Shown here one piece after another: positions 8,655 through 18,504 of a DNA stretch of 64,000 nucleotides (positions are counted from its first letter, which is position 1; each line of letters opens with the position of its first letter). The position numbers were made by a program, and so were the translations under genes. Below the pieces are notes generated by a model, which was not told where the DNA came from, did no database searches, and saw only the letters and a program-made list of their open reading frames with translations. Origin of the DNA: Algibacter pectinivorans (lineage in GTDB: Bacteria; Bacteroidota; Bacteroidia; Flavobacteriales; Flavobacteriaceae); the NCBI RefSeq assembly GCF_900112595.1, contig NZ_FOMI01000002.1, positions 202,690 through 266,689 on the forward strand, written 5' to 3'.

Positions 8655-9368
8655 ATGATTAGTAAATTAAACCTCGAAAACATATTATTTCTGGACATTG
8701 AAACGGTTCCTGAAACGCAGTATTTTTCAGATTTAGATGACACCAAACAAGCCCTTTGGGAGCAAAAATCGAGATACCAAAGAAAAGAAGATTATACAGC
8801 CGAAGAGTTTTATGATCGTGCTGGAATTTGGGCAGAATTTGGCCTTATAGTTTGTATTTCGGTGGGTTATTTTACGTTTCAGGGTGAAAACAGAATATTT
8901 AGAGTCACTTCCTTTTATGGCGATGAAGTAAAAATATTGAAGGACTTTAAAAATCTTATTATTTCTCATTTTAGTCAAACCAAACATTTACTTTGCGCGC
9001 ACAACGGTAAGGAATTCGACTTTCCTTATATTGCAAGGCGCATGATTATTAACGGTATTGAACTACCTTACAAACTCAATTTATTTGGCAAAAAACCTTG
9101 GGAAGTACCACATTTAGACACCTTAGAATTGTGGAAATTTGGCGATTATAAAACCTATACCTCTTTAAAATTATTAACCAATGTTTTAGGAATTCCATCG
9201 CCTAAAGACGATATTGATGGCAGTGAAGTGTATCGGGTGTTTTATGAAGAAAAGGAAATCGATAGAATAATTATCTATTGCGAAAAAGACACGATTGCCG
9301 TTGCCCAAATATTTTTACGCTTAAGAGGCGATTCCATTTTAACCGACGACGAAATTATACATATTTAA
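8655..9368 (+). CDS. DEDD-type 3'-5' exonuclease (PolB exonuclease-like)
   Basis: A 237-residue ribonuclease H-fold exonuclease, probably acting on DNA. Acidic motifs are visible: Exo I FLDIETVPE, Exo II CAHNGKEFDFP, and Exo III YCEKDTIAVAQIFL, where the Y-x3-D spacing fits the DEDDy subclass. No polymerase domain is attached, so it is a stand-alone nuclease of the predicted PolB_exo_2 group common in Bacteroidota. Its TAA is directly followed by the ATG of the ABC ATPase gene, strongly suggesting translational coupling. A degenerate CGCTTTCGCGG palindrome occupies the short gap before its start. Confidence 0.85.
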   Translation: MISKLNLENILFLDIETVPETQYFSDLDDTKQALWEQKSRYQRKEDYTAEEFYDRAGIWAEFGLIVCISVGYFTFQGENRIFRVTSFYGDEVKILKDFKNLIISHFSQTKHLLCAHNGKEFDFPYIARRMIINGIELPYKLNLFGKKPWEVPHLDTLELWKFGDYKTYTSLKLLTNVLGIPSPKDDIDGSEVYRVFYEEKEIDRIIIYCEKDTIAVAQIFLRLRGDSILTDDEIIHI

Positions 9369-11048
9369 ATGGCTGAAACTCCTATATTACAAATTAAAAA
9401 TCTTACTATTTCGTTTGGAAACAACGAAGTAATTCATGGCATTTCTTATAATTTAAATAAGAATGAAATACTCGGAATAGTAGGCGAATCCGGATCGGGT
9501 AAATCGGTGTCATCCTTAGCTATATTAGGTATTCTTCCTAAAAAAATATCAAAAATAAATTTTGGCAACATACTTTATAATAACGATGATTTAACAACAC
9601 TTTCGCCAAAATTATTTCAAAACATAAGAGGTAATAAAATTGCCATGATTTTTCAGGAACCTATGAGTTCGTTAAATCCATCGATGACTTGCGGGAAACA
9701 AGTTGAAGAAATCCTATTACAGCACACCAACTTATCTAAAAAAGAAGCAAAAAACGAAACGCTTTTACTTTTTGAAAAAGTTAAACTCCCCAATGCAGCC
9801 ATTACACATCAAAAATACCCGCATGAAATATCTGGCGGACAAAAACAACGTGTTATGATTGCTATAGCCATTGCCTGCAAACCCGATATTTTAATTGCCG
9901 ACGAGCCTACAACAGCACTGGATGTTACGGTACAAAAGGACATTATTAGCCTGCTAAAAGAATTACAAGCCGAAACAAAAATGAGCATTATTTTTATAAC
10001 GCACGATTTGGCTTTAATATCTGAAATTGCACACAATGTTTTGGTTATGTATAAAGGTAATATTGTTGAACAAGGCCATGTATCTGATATTTTTAATAAC
10101 CCACAGCACAACTACACCAAGGCCTTAATAAACTCTAGACCAACTTTAGATACTCGACTTAAAACACTACCAACTATTCAAGATTTTTTAGATGATACCA
10201 TTTCAACAGAAATTGTAACTACGGCACAACGTAAAAAAAATCATGAAAAACTATATGCAAAACCACCACTTTTAGAGGTTATTAATGTTGAAAAAGAATA
10301 TATTTCTAAATCGGGTTGGTTTTCTAAACCTCAGCATTTTAAAGCCGTAAACAATGTAAGTTTTAAACTTTACGAAGGCGAAACACTTGGCTTGGTGGGC
10401 GAATCGGGTTGCGGAAAATCAACCTTAGGTAACGCCATACTGCAACTAGATAAAGCTACTGCCGGTGCCATATTATATAAAGGTGTGGATATTACTAAGT
10501 TGTCAAAATCTAAAATTAGAACGCTTAGAAAAGACATTCAAATTATATTTCAAGATCCGTATTCCTCTTTAAATCCTAGAATTCCGGTTGGCGAAGCCAT
10601 TTTAGAACCCATGATAGTTCATAAACTATATAATTCTGATAGTGAACGAAAACAAAAAGTAATTGAAATTTTAAACCGCGTAGGTTTATCTGAAGATTAT
10701 TATAACCGCTATCCTCACGAATTTTCTGGCGGACAAAGGCAACGTATTGGTATTGCTAGAACTATAGCTTTACAACCCAAATTAATTGTTTGCGACGAGT
10801 CGGTTTCTGCTTTGGATATATCGGTTCAAGCACAGGTTTTAAACCTTTTAAATGAGCTAAAAGAAGATTTTGGTTTTACTTATATATTTATTTCTCACGA
10901 TTTAGCCGTAGTTAAATATATGTCTGACCAATTACTGGTAATGAACAAGGGTAAAATTGAAGAATTGGATGACGCCGATACTATTTATAGCAATCCGAAA
11001 AAAGAGTACACAAAAAAATTAATTCATGCTATTCCAAAAGGATTATAG
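9369..11048 (+). CDS. fused two-domain ABC transporter ATPase, oligopeptide/dipeptide type
   Basis: A 559-residue protein with two complete ABC modules in tandem, like YejF or a DppD-DppF fusion. The first has Walker A GESGSGKS (39-46) and signature ISGGQKQR; the second has GESGCGKS (about 343-350) and FSGGQRQR. Both carry the C-terminal oligopeptide extension (NNPQHNYTKALI and SNPKKEYTKKLIHAIP). It would energise peptide or related solute uptake across the inner membrane. No permease or binding protein is present within the window, so its partners must be encoded elsewhere. Translation starts immediately after the exonuclease stop. Confidence 0.92.
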   Translation: MAETPILQIKNLTISFGNNEVIHGISYNLNKNEILGIVGESGSGKSVSSLAILGILPKKISKINFGNILYNNDDLTTLSPKLFQNIRGNKIAMIFQEPMSSLNPSMTCGKQVEEILLQHTNLSKKEAKNETLLLFEKVKLPNAAITHQKYPHEISGGQKQRVMIAIAIACKPDILIADEPTTALDVTVQKDIISLLKELQAETKMSIIFITHDLALISEIAHNVLVMYKGNIVEQGHVSDIFNNPQHNYTKALINSRPTLDTRLKTLPTIQDFLDDTISTEIVTTAQRKKNHEKLYAKPPLLEVINVEKEYISKSGWFSKPQHFKAVNNVSFKLYEGETLGLVGESGCGKSTLGNAILQLDKATAGAILYKGVDITKLSKSKIRTLRKDIQIIFQDPYSSLNPRIPVGEAILEPMIVHKLYNSDSERKQKVIEILNRVGLSEDYYNRYPHEFSGGQRQRIGIARTIALQPKLIVCDESVSALDISVQAQVLNLLNELKEDFGFTYIFISHDLAVVKYMSDQLLVMNKGKIEELDDADTIYSNPKKEYTKKLIHAIPKGL

Positions 11049-11171
11049 CATGAATATCTTTTTTGTTAAATAAACCAAACTCCTAAAAAACTGAATATTA
11101 TGTTTCAGAGTTTCCTTGAATTTGCTTTCGTCATTAGTAGGTAATTCAGGTAGATTTGTTGCAAAATTCAT
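11043..11171 (-). CDS. possible 42-residue protein (doubtful)
   Basis: A short ATG-initiated frame encoding MNFATNLPELPTNDESKFKE... and ending KKIFML, opposite the end of the ABC gene, with a 6-base overlap. A TATATTTG box (11235-11242, minus) lies upstream, but the -33 element is missing. I recognise no family. The rest of the 291-base gap to scoB shows nothing else. It may be a small gene or chance. Confidence 0.25.
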   Translation of the reverse strand: MNFATNLPELPTNDESKFKETLKHNIQFFRSLVYLTKKIFML

Positions 11172-11339
11172 AAGCGGTTAGTTTAAGGTAGATTTGGGGA
11201 AATCTTTATATTAAATTGGTTTCATTGGGCTCTACAAATATAGCACAGATTTTCAATATATCGTTAAAAAACACAATTAATCGATGAAACGCACTTAATT
11301 TTAACATTTAAGCGATTTTACCCGCAATAAAGACTTTGC

Positions 11340-11993
11340 CTAAATATCCATTTCTGGAATCTCACCTTCAATAATCAAGGTGCCTTCGGTAGCATTTTTA
11401 ATAGTTTCCACGCTTACTCCCGGCGCACGTTCTAAAAGTTTAAAACCTTGATCTGTTACTTCTAAAACTGCAAGGTTAGTTACAATACGTTTTACACAAC
11501 CAACACCAGTTAATGGTAAACTACATGCTTTAAGCAGTTTAGATTCGCCACGCTTATTGGTATGCATCATAGCCACAATTATATTCTCTGCACTGGCCAC
11601 TAAATCCATGGCACCTCCCATACCTTTAACCATTCGCCCAGGAATTTTCCAATTGGCTATATCGCCATTTTCAGCCACTTCCATAGCACCTAAAATGGTT
11701 AAATCTACATGCTTACCACGTATCATTGAAAAACTAAGTGCCGAATCGAAAAAACTAGCACCTGGAAGCGTTGTTATGCTTTGTTTTCCAGCGTTAATAA
11801 TATCGGCATCTTCTTCGCCTTCAAAAGGAAACGGTCCCATACCTAAAACCCCATTTTCACTTTGAAATTCAACTTCTATATCATCTCTCACATAATTAGC
11901 AACAAGTGTTGGAATGCCAATACCAAGATTAACGTAAAAGCCATCTTGTACTTCTTTTGCTATGCGTTTTGCTATTCCGTTTTTATCTAACAT
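11340..11993 (-). CDS. scoB: 3-oxoacid CoA-transferase subunit B
   Basis: The beta subunit of a family I CoA-transferase (succinyl-CoA:3-ketoacid type), which moves CoA between succinyl-CoA and acetoacetate or a similar acid. The catalytic glutamate motif SENGVLGMGPFP is present near residue 42, with GSSFFDS-like GASFFDSALSFSMIRGKHVD and GMGGAMDLVASA downstream. Length (217) is normal for the small subunit. It is read after scoA with a 66-base gap that contains two direct repeats. Exact acid specificity cannot be read from sequence. Confidence 0.9.
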   Translation of the reverse strand: MLDKNGIAKRIAKEVQDGFYVNLGIGIPTLVANYVRDDIEVEFQSENGVLGMGPFPFEGEEDADIINAGKQSITTLPGASFFDSALSFSMIRGKHVDLTILGAMEVAENGDIANWKIPGRMVKGMGGAMDLVASAENIIVAMMHTNKRGESKLLKACSLPLTGVGCVKRIVTNLAVLEVTDQGFKLLERAPGVSVETIKNATEGTLIIEGEIPEMDI

Positions 11994-11997
11994 CTAT

Positions 11998-12036
11998 TTA
12001 AGTTATAAGTTAATACATATTTAAAGTTATAAGTTA
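11998..12036. repeat. direct repeat TTAAGTTATAAGTTA between scoA and scoB
   Basis: Two near-identical copies (11998-12012 and 12021-12036) of an AAGTTATAAGTTA unit occupy most of the scoA-scoB spacer. A related AAGTTATGAGTT unit forms a 16-bp inverted repeat between atpA and atpG (39462-39505). Role unknown. Confidence 0.5.
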
Positions 12037-12059
12037 CTCACTCTATGGTAAGCTTAACT

Positions 12060-12764
12060 TTAAGTAATTTTTGGTCTTACAGTACGTTGTTCAATTCGTT
12101 TTTCGAAAACTTCACCTTTAAAAATGCGTTGCACAAATATCCCTGGAATATGAATTTGATTAGGGTCCAATTCGCCCAAAGGCACCATTTCTTCAACCTC
12201 AGCAACCGTAATTTTTGCTGCACCACACATGTTAGGATTAAAATTTCTAGCAGTTCCTTTAAAAATTAAGTTACCAGCAGCATCGCCTTTCCAGGCTTTT
12301 ACAAAAGCAAAATCGGCTTTAAAAGCATGCTCTAAAACGTACATTTTACCATCAAATTCTCGTGTTTCCTTACCTTCGGCAACTTCAGTACCATATCCTG
12401 CAGGTGTATAAATAGCAGGAAATCCGGCTTGTGCTGCTCTACAACGCTCGGCTAAAGTACCTTGCGGAATCAACTCAACATCCAACTCACCAGACAACAT
12501 TTGACGCTCAAACTCATCATTTTCACCAACGTAAGAGGACACCATTTTTTTTATTTGTCTTTTTTGAAGCAACAGCCCTAATCCAAAATTATCGACCCCA
12601 GCGTTATTGGAAATACAGGTTAATCCTTTTACACCAAGTTTAACTAATTGTGCAATGGCATTTTCTGGAATTCCACTTAGCCCGAAACCGCCAAACATAA
12701 ATGTCATATTATCAGATACGCCTTTTAAGGCATCTTGTACATTTGCTACTTTTTTATTAATCAT
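12060..12764 (-). CDS. scoA: 3-oxoacid CoA-transferase subunit A
   Basis: The alpha subunit partner of scoB, forming the heterodimeric CoA-transferase used in ketone-body or branched acid metabolism. The glycine-rich CoA-binding segment [16 protein letters not shown] is near the N-terminus, followed by [12 protein letters not shown] and FGGK-like elements; GTEVAEGKE and [10 protein letters not shown] appear later. The frame extends 21 codons further upstream, but I choose the ATG at 12764 because [16 protein letters not shown] matches family N-termini. It is 234 residues long. The terminator of PBP1A lies just upstream. Confidence 0.9.
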   Translation of the reverse strand: MINKKVANVQDALKGVSDNMTFMFGGFGLSGIPENAIAQLVKLGVKGLTCISNNAGVDNFGLGLLLQKRQIKKMVSSYVGENDEFERQMLSGELDVELIPQGTLAERCRAAQAGFPAIYTPAGYGTEVAEGKETREFDGKMYVLEHAFKADFAFVKAWKGDAAGNLIFKGTARNFNPNMCGAAKITVAEVEEMVPLGELDPNQIHIPGIFVQRIFKGEVFEKRIEQRTVRPKIT

Positions 12765-12825
12765 TATATTCAGTTTTTGCAATATAAATTTACGAATAAT
12801 TGAATGATAAGTGGAAATTAATAAC

Positions 12826-12857
12826 AAATAAAAAAACCATCCTTTTCAGAATGGTTT
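12826..12857 (-). terminator. intrinsic terminator of the ricT-gldH-PBP1A operon
   Basis: On the minus strand, AAACCATTCT-GAAA-AGGATGGTTT forms a 10-bp stem (one G-U) followed directly by a long T run. It lies 30 bases past the PBP1A stop and upstream of scoA, so it separates the two operons. Confidence 0.85.
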
Positions 12858-12886
12858 ATACTCTATAATTTTATAAGGTTTAGATA

Positions 12887-15235
12887 TTATCCAAAATCTA
12901 AATCTTCTGGTGTATTTTCATCTTGATCTTCATCGGCATCAGAGGTACTTTCATGCTTAGAACAATCTACATTAATTGATAAGTTTTCAGGTTTTTTAAA
13001 ATCTTCTTTAGAAATATCTAGTGCTTCATCTTCATAACAACTTTTCATATAAACACCCCAAATTGGTAATGCCATTGCTGCACCTTGACCGTAAGTTATC
13101 GATTTAAAATGCGCTGCTCTATCCTCGGCACCAACCCAAACTCCTGTAACTAAATTAGGTACCATACCCATAAACCAGCCATCACTTTGGTTTTGTGTAG
13201 TTCCTGTTTTACCTGCAATAGGGTTTGTTAATTCGTAAGGATATCCGGTAATAACCTCCTTGTATTCTTGCCTGTTTCTAGCCCAACTATGTCTTAATCG
13301 TGCACCCGAACCAATCTGTGTTACGCCTTCCATAAGCTTTACAGCCACATACGTTGTTTCTTCACTTAATACATCGCGCGTTTCTGGTTTAAACTGGTAT
13401 AAAATAGTTCCATTTTTATCTTCAATACTAGTAACCATAACAGGCTTTGTATAAACCCCTTGGTTTGCAAAGGTTGAATATGCGCCTACCATCTCGTATA
13501 CACTAATATCTGGTGTTCCTAAGGCAATGGATGGCACCGGAAGCATTTCGGACTCAATACCTAGTTTTTTAGCCAAATCGACAACCGTTTGCGGCCCTAC
13601 TTTATCTATTAACTGCGCTGTTACTGTATTTACAGAGTTTGCTAAGGCATTTTTTAAAGTTCTTGTTCCGCCGTAATCACTGTCGCCATTAGAATTTTTT
13701 GGACACCACTCTTCTGGGTTTCCAAATTTATTAGCCTCTATACAAAACGGTACATCTGGAAATTCATCGCAAGGCGAATAATGCAATTGATCGATGGCTG
13801 CGGTGTAAACAAAAGGCTTAAACGTAGACCCAACTTGACGCTTTCCTTGTTTTACCATGTCGTATTGAAAATGCCTGTAGTTAATACCACCAACCCATGC
13901 TTTTACGTGTCCGGTTTGCGGATTCATAGACATCATACCTGTTCTTAAAAAGGATTTGTAATAACGCATAGAGTCAATAGGCTTCATGAGCGTATCTACT
14001 TCTGATGCTTTACCGTCTTTCCATTCAAAAACCGTCATTTTTACTGGCTTATTAAACGACTTGATAATCTCATCGTTAGATTTTTTTAAATCGTATTTCA
14101 TGTGCCTCCAACGCTCAGATTGTTTCATTCCGCGTTTTAACAAGGCATCAATTTCCTCTTTTTCTAAATCTAAAAAAGGCGCTGTTGGATTTCTTTGCGG
14201 TGTGTTTTGGTTAAAAAATTCGGCTTGTAGCTTTGGCATGTGTTGCTGTACAGCATTTTCAGCGTAGGTTTGCATACGTGAATCGATAGTTGTATAGATT
14301 TTTAGTCCATCGTTATACAAGTTCCATTTTGTGCCATCTGGCTTTGGATTGTTTTTAATCCAGTCTTTCATAAAACCATCTAAATACCCCCTAAAATAAG
14401 TAGCAATACCCTCGCGATGCGATTCTGGAGAATAGTTTAAATCTAGTTCGGTTTTTTGAAGTGAATCTTTTACAGCTTCGGTAATAAAATCGTATTTATA
14501 CATTTGTGCCAACACCACATTACGTCTGTTTTTAACGCCTACAGGATTACGCTCTGGCCTTGGATTATATAAGGACGAATTTTTAAACATCCCTACCAAC
14601 ATAGCAGATTCTTTAATACTTAAATCTTTAGGCTCTTTACCAAAATAAATACGTGCTGCACTACGAATACCATCGGCATTGTTACCAAAATCGTAGATAT
14701 TAAAATATTGCGCAATTATTTCTTCTTTAGTGTATTGACGCTCTAAACGCGTTGCAATAATCCACTCCTTAATTTTTTGAGAAATTCTACCAAAAGTACT
14801 TCTAGAAGCCACTCCTGTAAATAATTGTTTTGCTAATTGCTGAGACACGGTACTTGCACCACCACCGCCACCTAAAGTAACAATAGCACGTAACGTACCT
14901 CGAGCATCGATACCAGAATGTTCATGAAAACGAACATCTTCGGTTGCTATAAGCGCATCGACTAAATGTTGAGGAAATTCTGAATAGTTAACTGGCGTTC
15001 TATTATCGTTTAAATAGAATTTACCTAGTGTTTGCCCATCCGAAGAAATAATTTCGGTAGCTAAATGTGTTTTAGGATTTTCTAAAACCGTGTGATCTGG
15101 TAAATCCCCGAAAATAGAGGTTAGAAAAAAAATCAGGAAAAGAGAAATAACACCTCCTAAAAATACGATCCAAAACCAACGGACATATTTTGAAAAATCT
15201 TGAACTGCTTTAGTTTCTTTTTTTGCTTTTGCCAT
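12887..15235 (-). CDS. class A penicillin-binding protein 1A (transglycosylase/transpeptidase)
   Basis: A 782-residue bifunctional peptidoglycan synthase. A single membrane anchor lies at about 18-41. The glycosyltransferase domain (GT51) shows ATEDVRFHEHSGID with Glu99 and STVSQQLAKQLF (128-139). The transpeptidase has the acyl-enzyme serine in GSTFKPF (Ser470), SVN (534-536) and KTGTT (676-680). The C-terminus is acidic (DADEDQDENTPEDLD). It is transcribed after ricT and gldH with 46 bases between gldH and this gene, an arrangement I know from other flavobacteria, and it ends in a strong terminator. Confidence 0.95.
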   Translation of the reverse strand: MAKAKKETKAVQDFSKYVRWFWIVFLGGVISLFLIFFLTSIFGDLPDHTVLENPKTHLATEIISSDGQTLGKFYLNDNRTPVNYSEFPQHLVDALIATEDVRFHEHSGIDARGTLRAIVTLGGGGGASTVSQQLAKQLFTGVASRSTFGRISQKIKEWIIATRLERQYTKEEIIAQYFNIYDFGNNADGIRSAARIYFGKEPKDLSIKESAMLVGMFKNSSLYNPRPERNPVGVKNRRNVVLAQMYKYDFITEAVKDSLQKTELDLNYSPESHREGIATYFRGYLDGFMKDWIKNNPKPDGTKWNLYNDGLKIYTTIDSRMQTYAENAVQQHMPKLQAEFFNQNTPQRNPTAPFLDLEKEEIDALLKRGMKQSERWRHMKYDLKKSNDEIIKSFNKPVKMTVFEWKDGKASEVDTLMKPIDSMRYYKSFLRTGMMSMNPQTGHVKAWVGGINYRHFQYDMVKQGKRQVGSTFKPFVYTAAIDQLHYSPCDEFPDVPFCIEANKFGNPEEWCPKNSNGDSDYGGTRTLKNALANSVNTVTAQLIDKVGPQTVVDLAKKLGIESEMLPVPSIALGTPDISVYEMVGAYSTFANQGVYTKPVMVTSIEDKNGTILYQFKPETRDVLSEETTYVAVKLMEGVTQIGSGARLRHSWARNRQEYKEVITGYPYELTNPIAGKTGTTQNQSDGWFMGMVPNLVTGVWVGAEDRAAHFKSITYGQGAAMALPIWGVYMKSCYEDEALDISKEDFKKPENLSINVDCSKHESTSDADEDQDENTPEDLDFG

Positions 15236-15281
15236 TTACTATGTATTAAAAAACACTTAGCCTAAACCAAGTGAGACCATT

Positions 15282-15776
15282 TTATTTTGCATTATTATGT
15301 TCTACCCTAAACCCTATATCTGTAATACCATCCAGCTCCACAACACCATTTACCTTTCCGTTTTCGCGCATAGCATGCTGAATGTTTACCGTATAAGTGC
15401 CCGATTCTTGAAAAACCACACCTTCCTTATACCACAACTTATTTTCTTTAATATCGGTATAACCTTCGCCTAAAAGTTTACCACTTGGTTCGGCCATCCT
15501 ATACTCTAAAGTGTCTTTTATTGTTTTACCATGCGGAAAAACCATTTCGACAATTAAAAAAATATTGTTGAATTTATAAGCATTAGTATTTCTTAAATTA
15601 ACAAATAAATTATGCTTGTTTATAGAATCTGGAGGGGTAACCTTAAAACTTATAATAGAATCTTTATGCCATGCATTAGGAACCGATTTGTATTTATCAT
15701 ACACCCCATTAGAATCACAAGACACTGTTACAATAGTAACTATTAATAAAAATAATACAACTTTATTTTGCAGCAT
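15282..15776 (-). CDS. gldH: gliding motility lipoprotein GldH
   Basis: GldH is an outer-membrane-associated lipoprotein required for gliding in Flavobacterium johnsoniae and tied to the type IX secretion machinery. The start is set at 15776, giving a clean signal peptide MLQNKVVLFLLIVTIVTVSC with lipobox VTVSC; the frame is open 20 codons upstream, but that part would destroy the signal. The start overlaps the last 14 bases of ricT, so the genes are translationally linked. The 164-residue length fits GldH. Presence of gldH does not by itself prove motility. Confidence 0.88.
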   Translation of the reverse strand: MLQNKVVLFLLIVTIVTVSCDSNGVYDKYKSVPNAWHKDSIISFKVTPPDSINKHNLFVNLRNTNAYKFNNIFLIVEMVFPHGKTIKDTLEYRMAEPSGKLLGEGYTDIKENKLWYKEGVVFQESGTYTVNIQHAMRENGKVNGVVELDGITDIGFRVEHNNAK

Positions 15777-17094
15777 TATTATTGTTTTGAGGTTTTTTCC
15801 TGTTGTTTTTTCTGCGTTTGTTTTGACCTTGACCACCTTGACCTTGATTTTTTACATTAGGCTTGTTAGGGTTTGGCTTTTGGTTATTTTGGTTTCTATT
15901 TGATGCCGCATTTTTATTGTTTGAAGCACCTTTGGCATTAGAAGGCTTTTTATTACCCTGATTACCTTTCCTTCTATTATTTTTACGTTTATTATTGCCT
16001 TTTGGACTATCAAAACGTGTTAAACTATCTTGACCAACAACGTTTTCAAAAACCTCTTTAGTATCCACCTCTACAAGCTCAGAAGCATATTCTTCAAGAC
16101 TAGCTACTTTTTTCTTTTGCTTATTTAGCTCAATAATTTCGTTTGCTTGATCGGTTGTAATTTTGTGCCAATTCATCCACTCACCTTCATAGGCATACCA
16201 TAAGTGGCCCTTAAAAATGTCTGTTTTTTGGCAAACTGCAGTTCCCTTTTGGGTGTATAACTTGGTATCGTTTTTAGGAAAGCTTTTTAAGGCATCTAAA
16301 TACGTGTCTAGCTCATAATTTAAACAGCATTTTAATTTACCACACTGTCCTGCTAACTTTTGAGGGTTTAACGATAATTGCTGATAACGAGCCGCCGATG
16401 TACTTACCGAACGAAAATCTGTTAACCACGTAGAACAACATAACTCGCGGCCACAAGAACCAATACCACCAAGTCTTGCAGCTTCTTGACGAAACCCCAC
16501 TTGTTTCATTTCAATACGGGTTCTAAACTCGCGTGCAAAAACTTTAATTAACTCTCTAAAATCAACACGCTCTTCTGCAGTGTAATAAAACGTCGCTTTA
16601 CTAGCATCGCCTTGAAATTCGATATCCGAAATTTTCATTTGAAGTTTCAAATCGATTGCAAATTGACGTGCTCTAACCTTCATAGGTTCTTCCTTGTCTC
16701 TTGCTGCCGACCAAATATCTATATCTTTCTGACTTGCTTTGCGGTAAATTTTTAGAACTTCTTCCGGGTTTTCCGAAATGTTTTTACGTTTCATTTGAAC
16801 GCGCACCAATTCCCCCGTAAGGGTAACCATACCAATATCATGACCAGATTTGGCTTGTGTAGCAACAATATCGCCAATACTTAAGGTTAAATTTTCTGTG
16901 TTTTTGTAGTACTCTTTTCTGCCGTTTTTGTAACGTACCTCAACCCAATTATATGGTTTTTCTCCGTTAGGTAAAGACATGTTTGCCAACCAATCAAAAA
17001 CGGTTAACTTATTACAACTGTCTGTACCACAAGTACCATTATTTTTGCAGCCTTTTGGAGAGCCGTCTTTAGTTGAGCAACTTGCGCAAGCCAT
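15763..17094 (-). CDS. ricT: RicT/YaaT-like PSP1-domain protein
   Basis: A 443-residue PSP1-domain protein. Its relative RicT in Bacillus forms a complex with RicA and RicF that carries iron-sulfur clusters and affects RNA processing. The N-terminus is cysteine-rich (MACASCSTKDGSPKGC, then more cysteines to about residue 27). The PSP1 core holds the conserved pairs GSCGRELCC and QCGKLKCCLNYE. The last 80 residues are a low-complexity tail of Asn, Lys, Gln and Arg, probably disordered and possibly RNA-binding. It heads the operon with gldH and PBP1A. The symbol is given by family; RicA/RicF partners are not in this window. Confidence 0.8.
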   Translation of the reverse strand: MACASCSTKDGSPKGCKNNGTCGTDSCNKLTVFDWLANMSLPNGEKPYNWVEVRYKNGRKEYYKNTENLTLSIGDIVATQAKSGHDIGMVTLTGELVRVQMKRKNISENPEEVLKIYRKASQKDIDIWSAARDKEEPMKVRARQFAIDLKLQMKISDIEFQGDASKATFYYTAEERVDFRELIKVFAREFRTRIEMKQVGFRQEAARLGGIGSCGRELCCSTWLTDFRSVSTSAARYQQLSLNPQKLAGQCGKLKCCLNYELDTYLDALKSFPKNDTKLYTQKGTAVCQKTDIFKGHLWYAYEGEWMNWHKITTDQANEIIELNKQKKKVASLEEYASELVEVDTKEVFENVVGQDSLTRFDSPKGNNKRKNNRRKGNQGNKKPSNAKGASNNKNAASNRNQNNQKPNPNKPNVKNQGQGGQGQNKRRKNNRKKPQNNNNAAK

Positions 17095-17311
17095 ATTTTA
17101 TATATATTGATTCCGTATAGAAAAGTATCTAGCGGAAGATGGTTCGTAACTATTCTTTTTTTAATTTCATCTTACAGCATAGCAACCTGTAAATACCTGA
17201 TAATGAAATTTTAAGAAGCCCACATATAACTGCTATAATAAAAAAGGCTTCAAGATGTAAATATAAGATTATTCTAAGAGACTATAAAGCAATGGGTTTT
17301 TTAATTTTTTT

Positions 17312-18316
17312 TCAATTAAAGTTCACATCATAATTAAGCTTATTAGATGTTGTATCAAGTTGTTTTTTAGATTTAAAAATATTAGAAAACAGTAATTTAC
17401 TCCAACCTATTTTCTTACTAAACTCATTAAAACTTTCTTCTTTCCAATTAAAATTTTCTTTCCAAAAACTAGTAGGAGACACATAACAAAAGGTATAATC
17501 GAATATAAAACTAGCTTCGTTTTTATGTGCTAATTCAGTAATTGATTTAGGCGCCAACAAGGTTATTTTATTAGACTTACAATGTTTCGAAATGCCTTGT
17601 ATTATTTCGGAATAGCTATCCTTTAAACTCGAAATATCAAAATTATTATATTCTGTATTGCCTATTTTTTGAATGGGGCGCACTTGAAGAATATCGAAAC
17701 TATCGCCATCAAAATAACTAAAAAAGTCTTTTAACTCATGAAAATTATCCTTATTAAACGTATAATTTATACGCACTTTAAAATCGTATTGTTTTTTAAG
17801 TTTTTTAAAGGCATTAAAAGCAGCATGAAACTTGTCGTAATCTGCTTTTTTCATGAAGCTTTCGTAAGATTCCCTTTTAACGCCATGAAGCGAAATGGTA
17901 AACTCGTTTAAGCCGGCTTTTAAAAGTTCCACTATTTTCGTTTCGGTAAGTAAATTAGCATTTGTAGTAAGCGATATATATGGCACTTTATAAACTTTAC
18001 CTAATGCTATTAATTCTGGTAATTTCTTGTACAATGTAGGTTCTGTACCACAACCAACTTGTAATTTTAAAGCACGGCTAAAAACGGTTTCGGCAACACG
18101 TTTAATTTCTTCCTCTTTAAACTGGCCTTTTAACTTTTTAACATATTCTTTATCTGTAAAATAACACATTTTACAACGTAAATTACATGCCAAAACAGGA
18201 TCTAAATTTACCGCTAAATACCTTTTATTCAACTTATGTAAAATATACAACCCCAGAAATTTCACCCTATGGTTTTTTATTTTCTTATTAAGTTTTAAAA
18301 GTTTATATATATCCAT
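17312..18316 (-). CDS. radical SAM protein of unknown substrate
   Basis: A 334-residue enzyme with the [4Fe-4S] radical SAM motif CNLRCKMC (CxxxCxxC) near residue 44, followed by GCGTEPTLYKKL (the glycine-rich SAM region) and ISLTTNANLL. Later cysteines are few (CKSN, TFCYVSP), so a full SPASM domain is not evident. The C-terminal part is Lys/Phe-rich. It stands alone between ricT and trhO, both more than 180 bases away, so the neighbourhood does not reveal its target. Peptide-modification or cofactor roles are possible; I cannot choose. Confidence 0.75.
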   Translation of the reverse strand: MDIYKLLKLNKKIKNHRVKFLGLYILHKLNKRYLAVNLDPVLACNLRCKMCYFTDKEYVKKLKGQFKEEEIKRVAETVFSRALKLQVGCGTEPTLYKKLPELIALGKVYKVPYISLTTNANLLTETKIVELLKAGLNEFTISLHGVKRESYESFMKKADYDKFHAAFNAFKKLKKQYDFKVRINYTFNKDNFHELKDFFSYFDGDSFDILQVRPIQKIGNTEYNNFDISSLKDSYSEIIQGISKHCKSNKITLLAPKSITELAHKNEASFIFDYTFCYVSPTSFWKENFNWKEESFNEFSKKIGWSKLLFSNIFKSKKQLDTTSNKLNYDVNFN

Positions 18317-18472
18317 TAAATTATTTTCTGCGCTTCAAAAGTATACAATTAATCGGTTTTACATAGTAACTGATTGTTCATTATATATAAAACATAACCC
18401 TTTACCCACTATTAAACTCCAAAAAACCAAAAAAATTATACAGCTTTATAAAACCACAAAACACCCAACACT

Positions 18473-18504
18473 AAAAAAGGCTCCAAAATTTTGGAGCCTT
18501 TTTT
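18473..18504. terminator. bidirectional intrinsic terminator at the trhO stop
   Basis: A perfect 32-base palindrome, AAAAAAGGCTCCAAAA and its complement, with A/T runs on both sides. It touches the trhO stop codon at 18505 and would end trhO transcription. Confidence 0.9.

Noticed and set aside
11043-11171. Small ORF as a confident gene
   Set aside because: It has a -7-like box but no -33 element and no recognisable family; it is listed only at low confidence.
17178-17183. GCAACC on the plus strand near 17178 as an ECF promoter
   Set aside because: No CATCT at the right distance and no plus-strand gene follows for over 2 kb.
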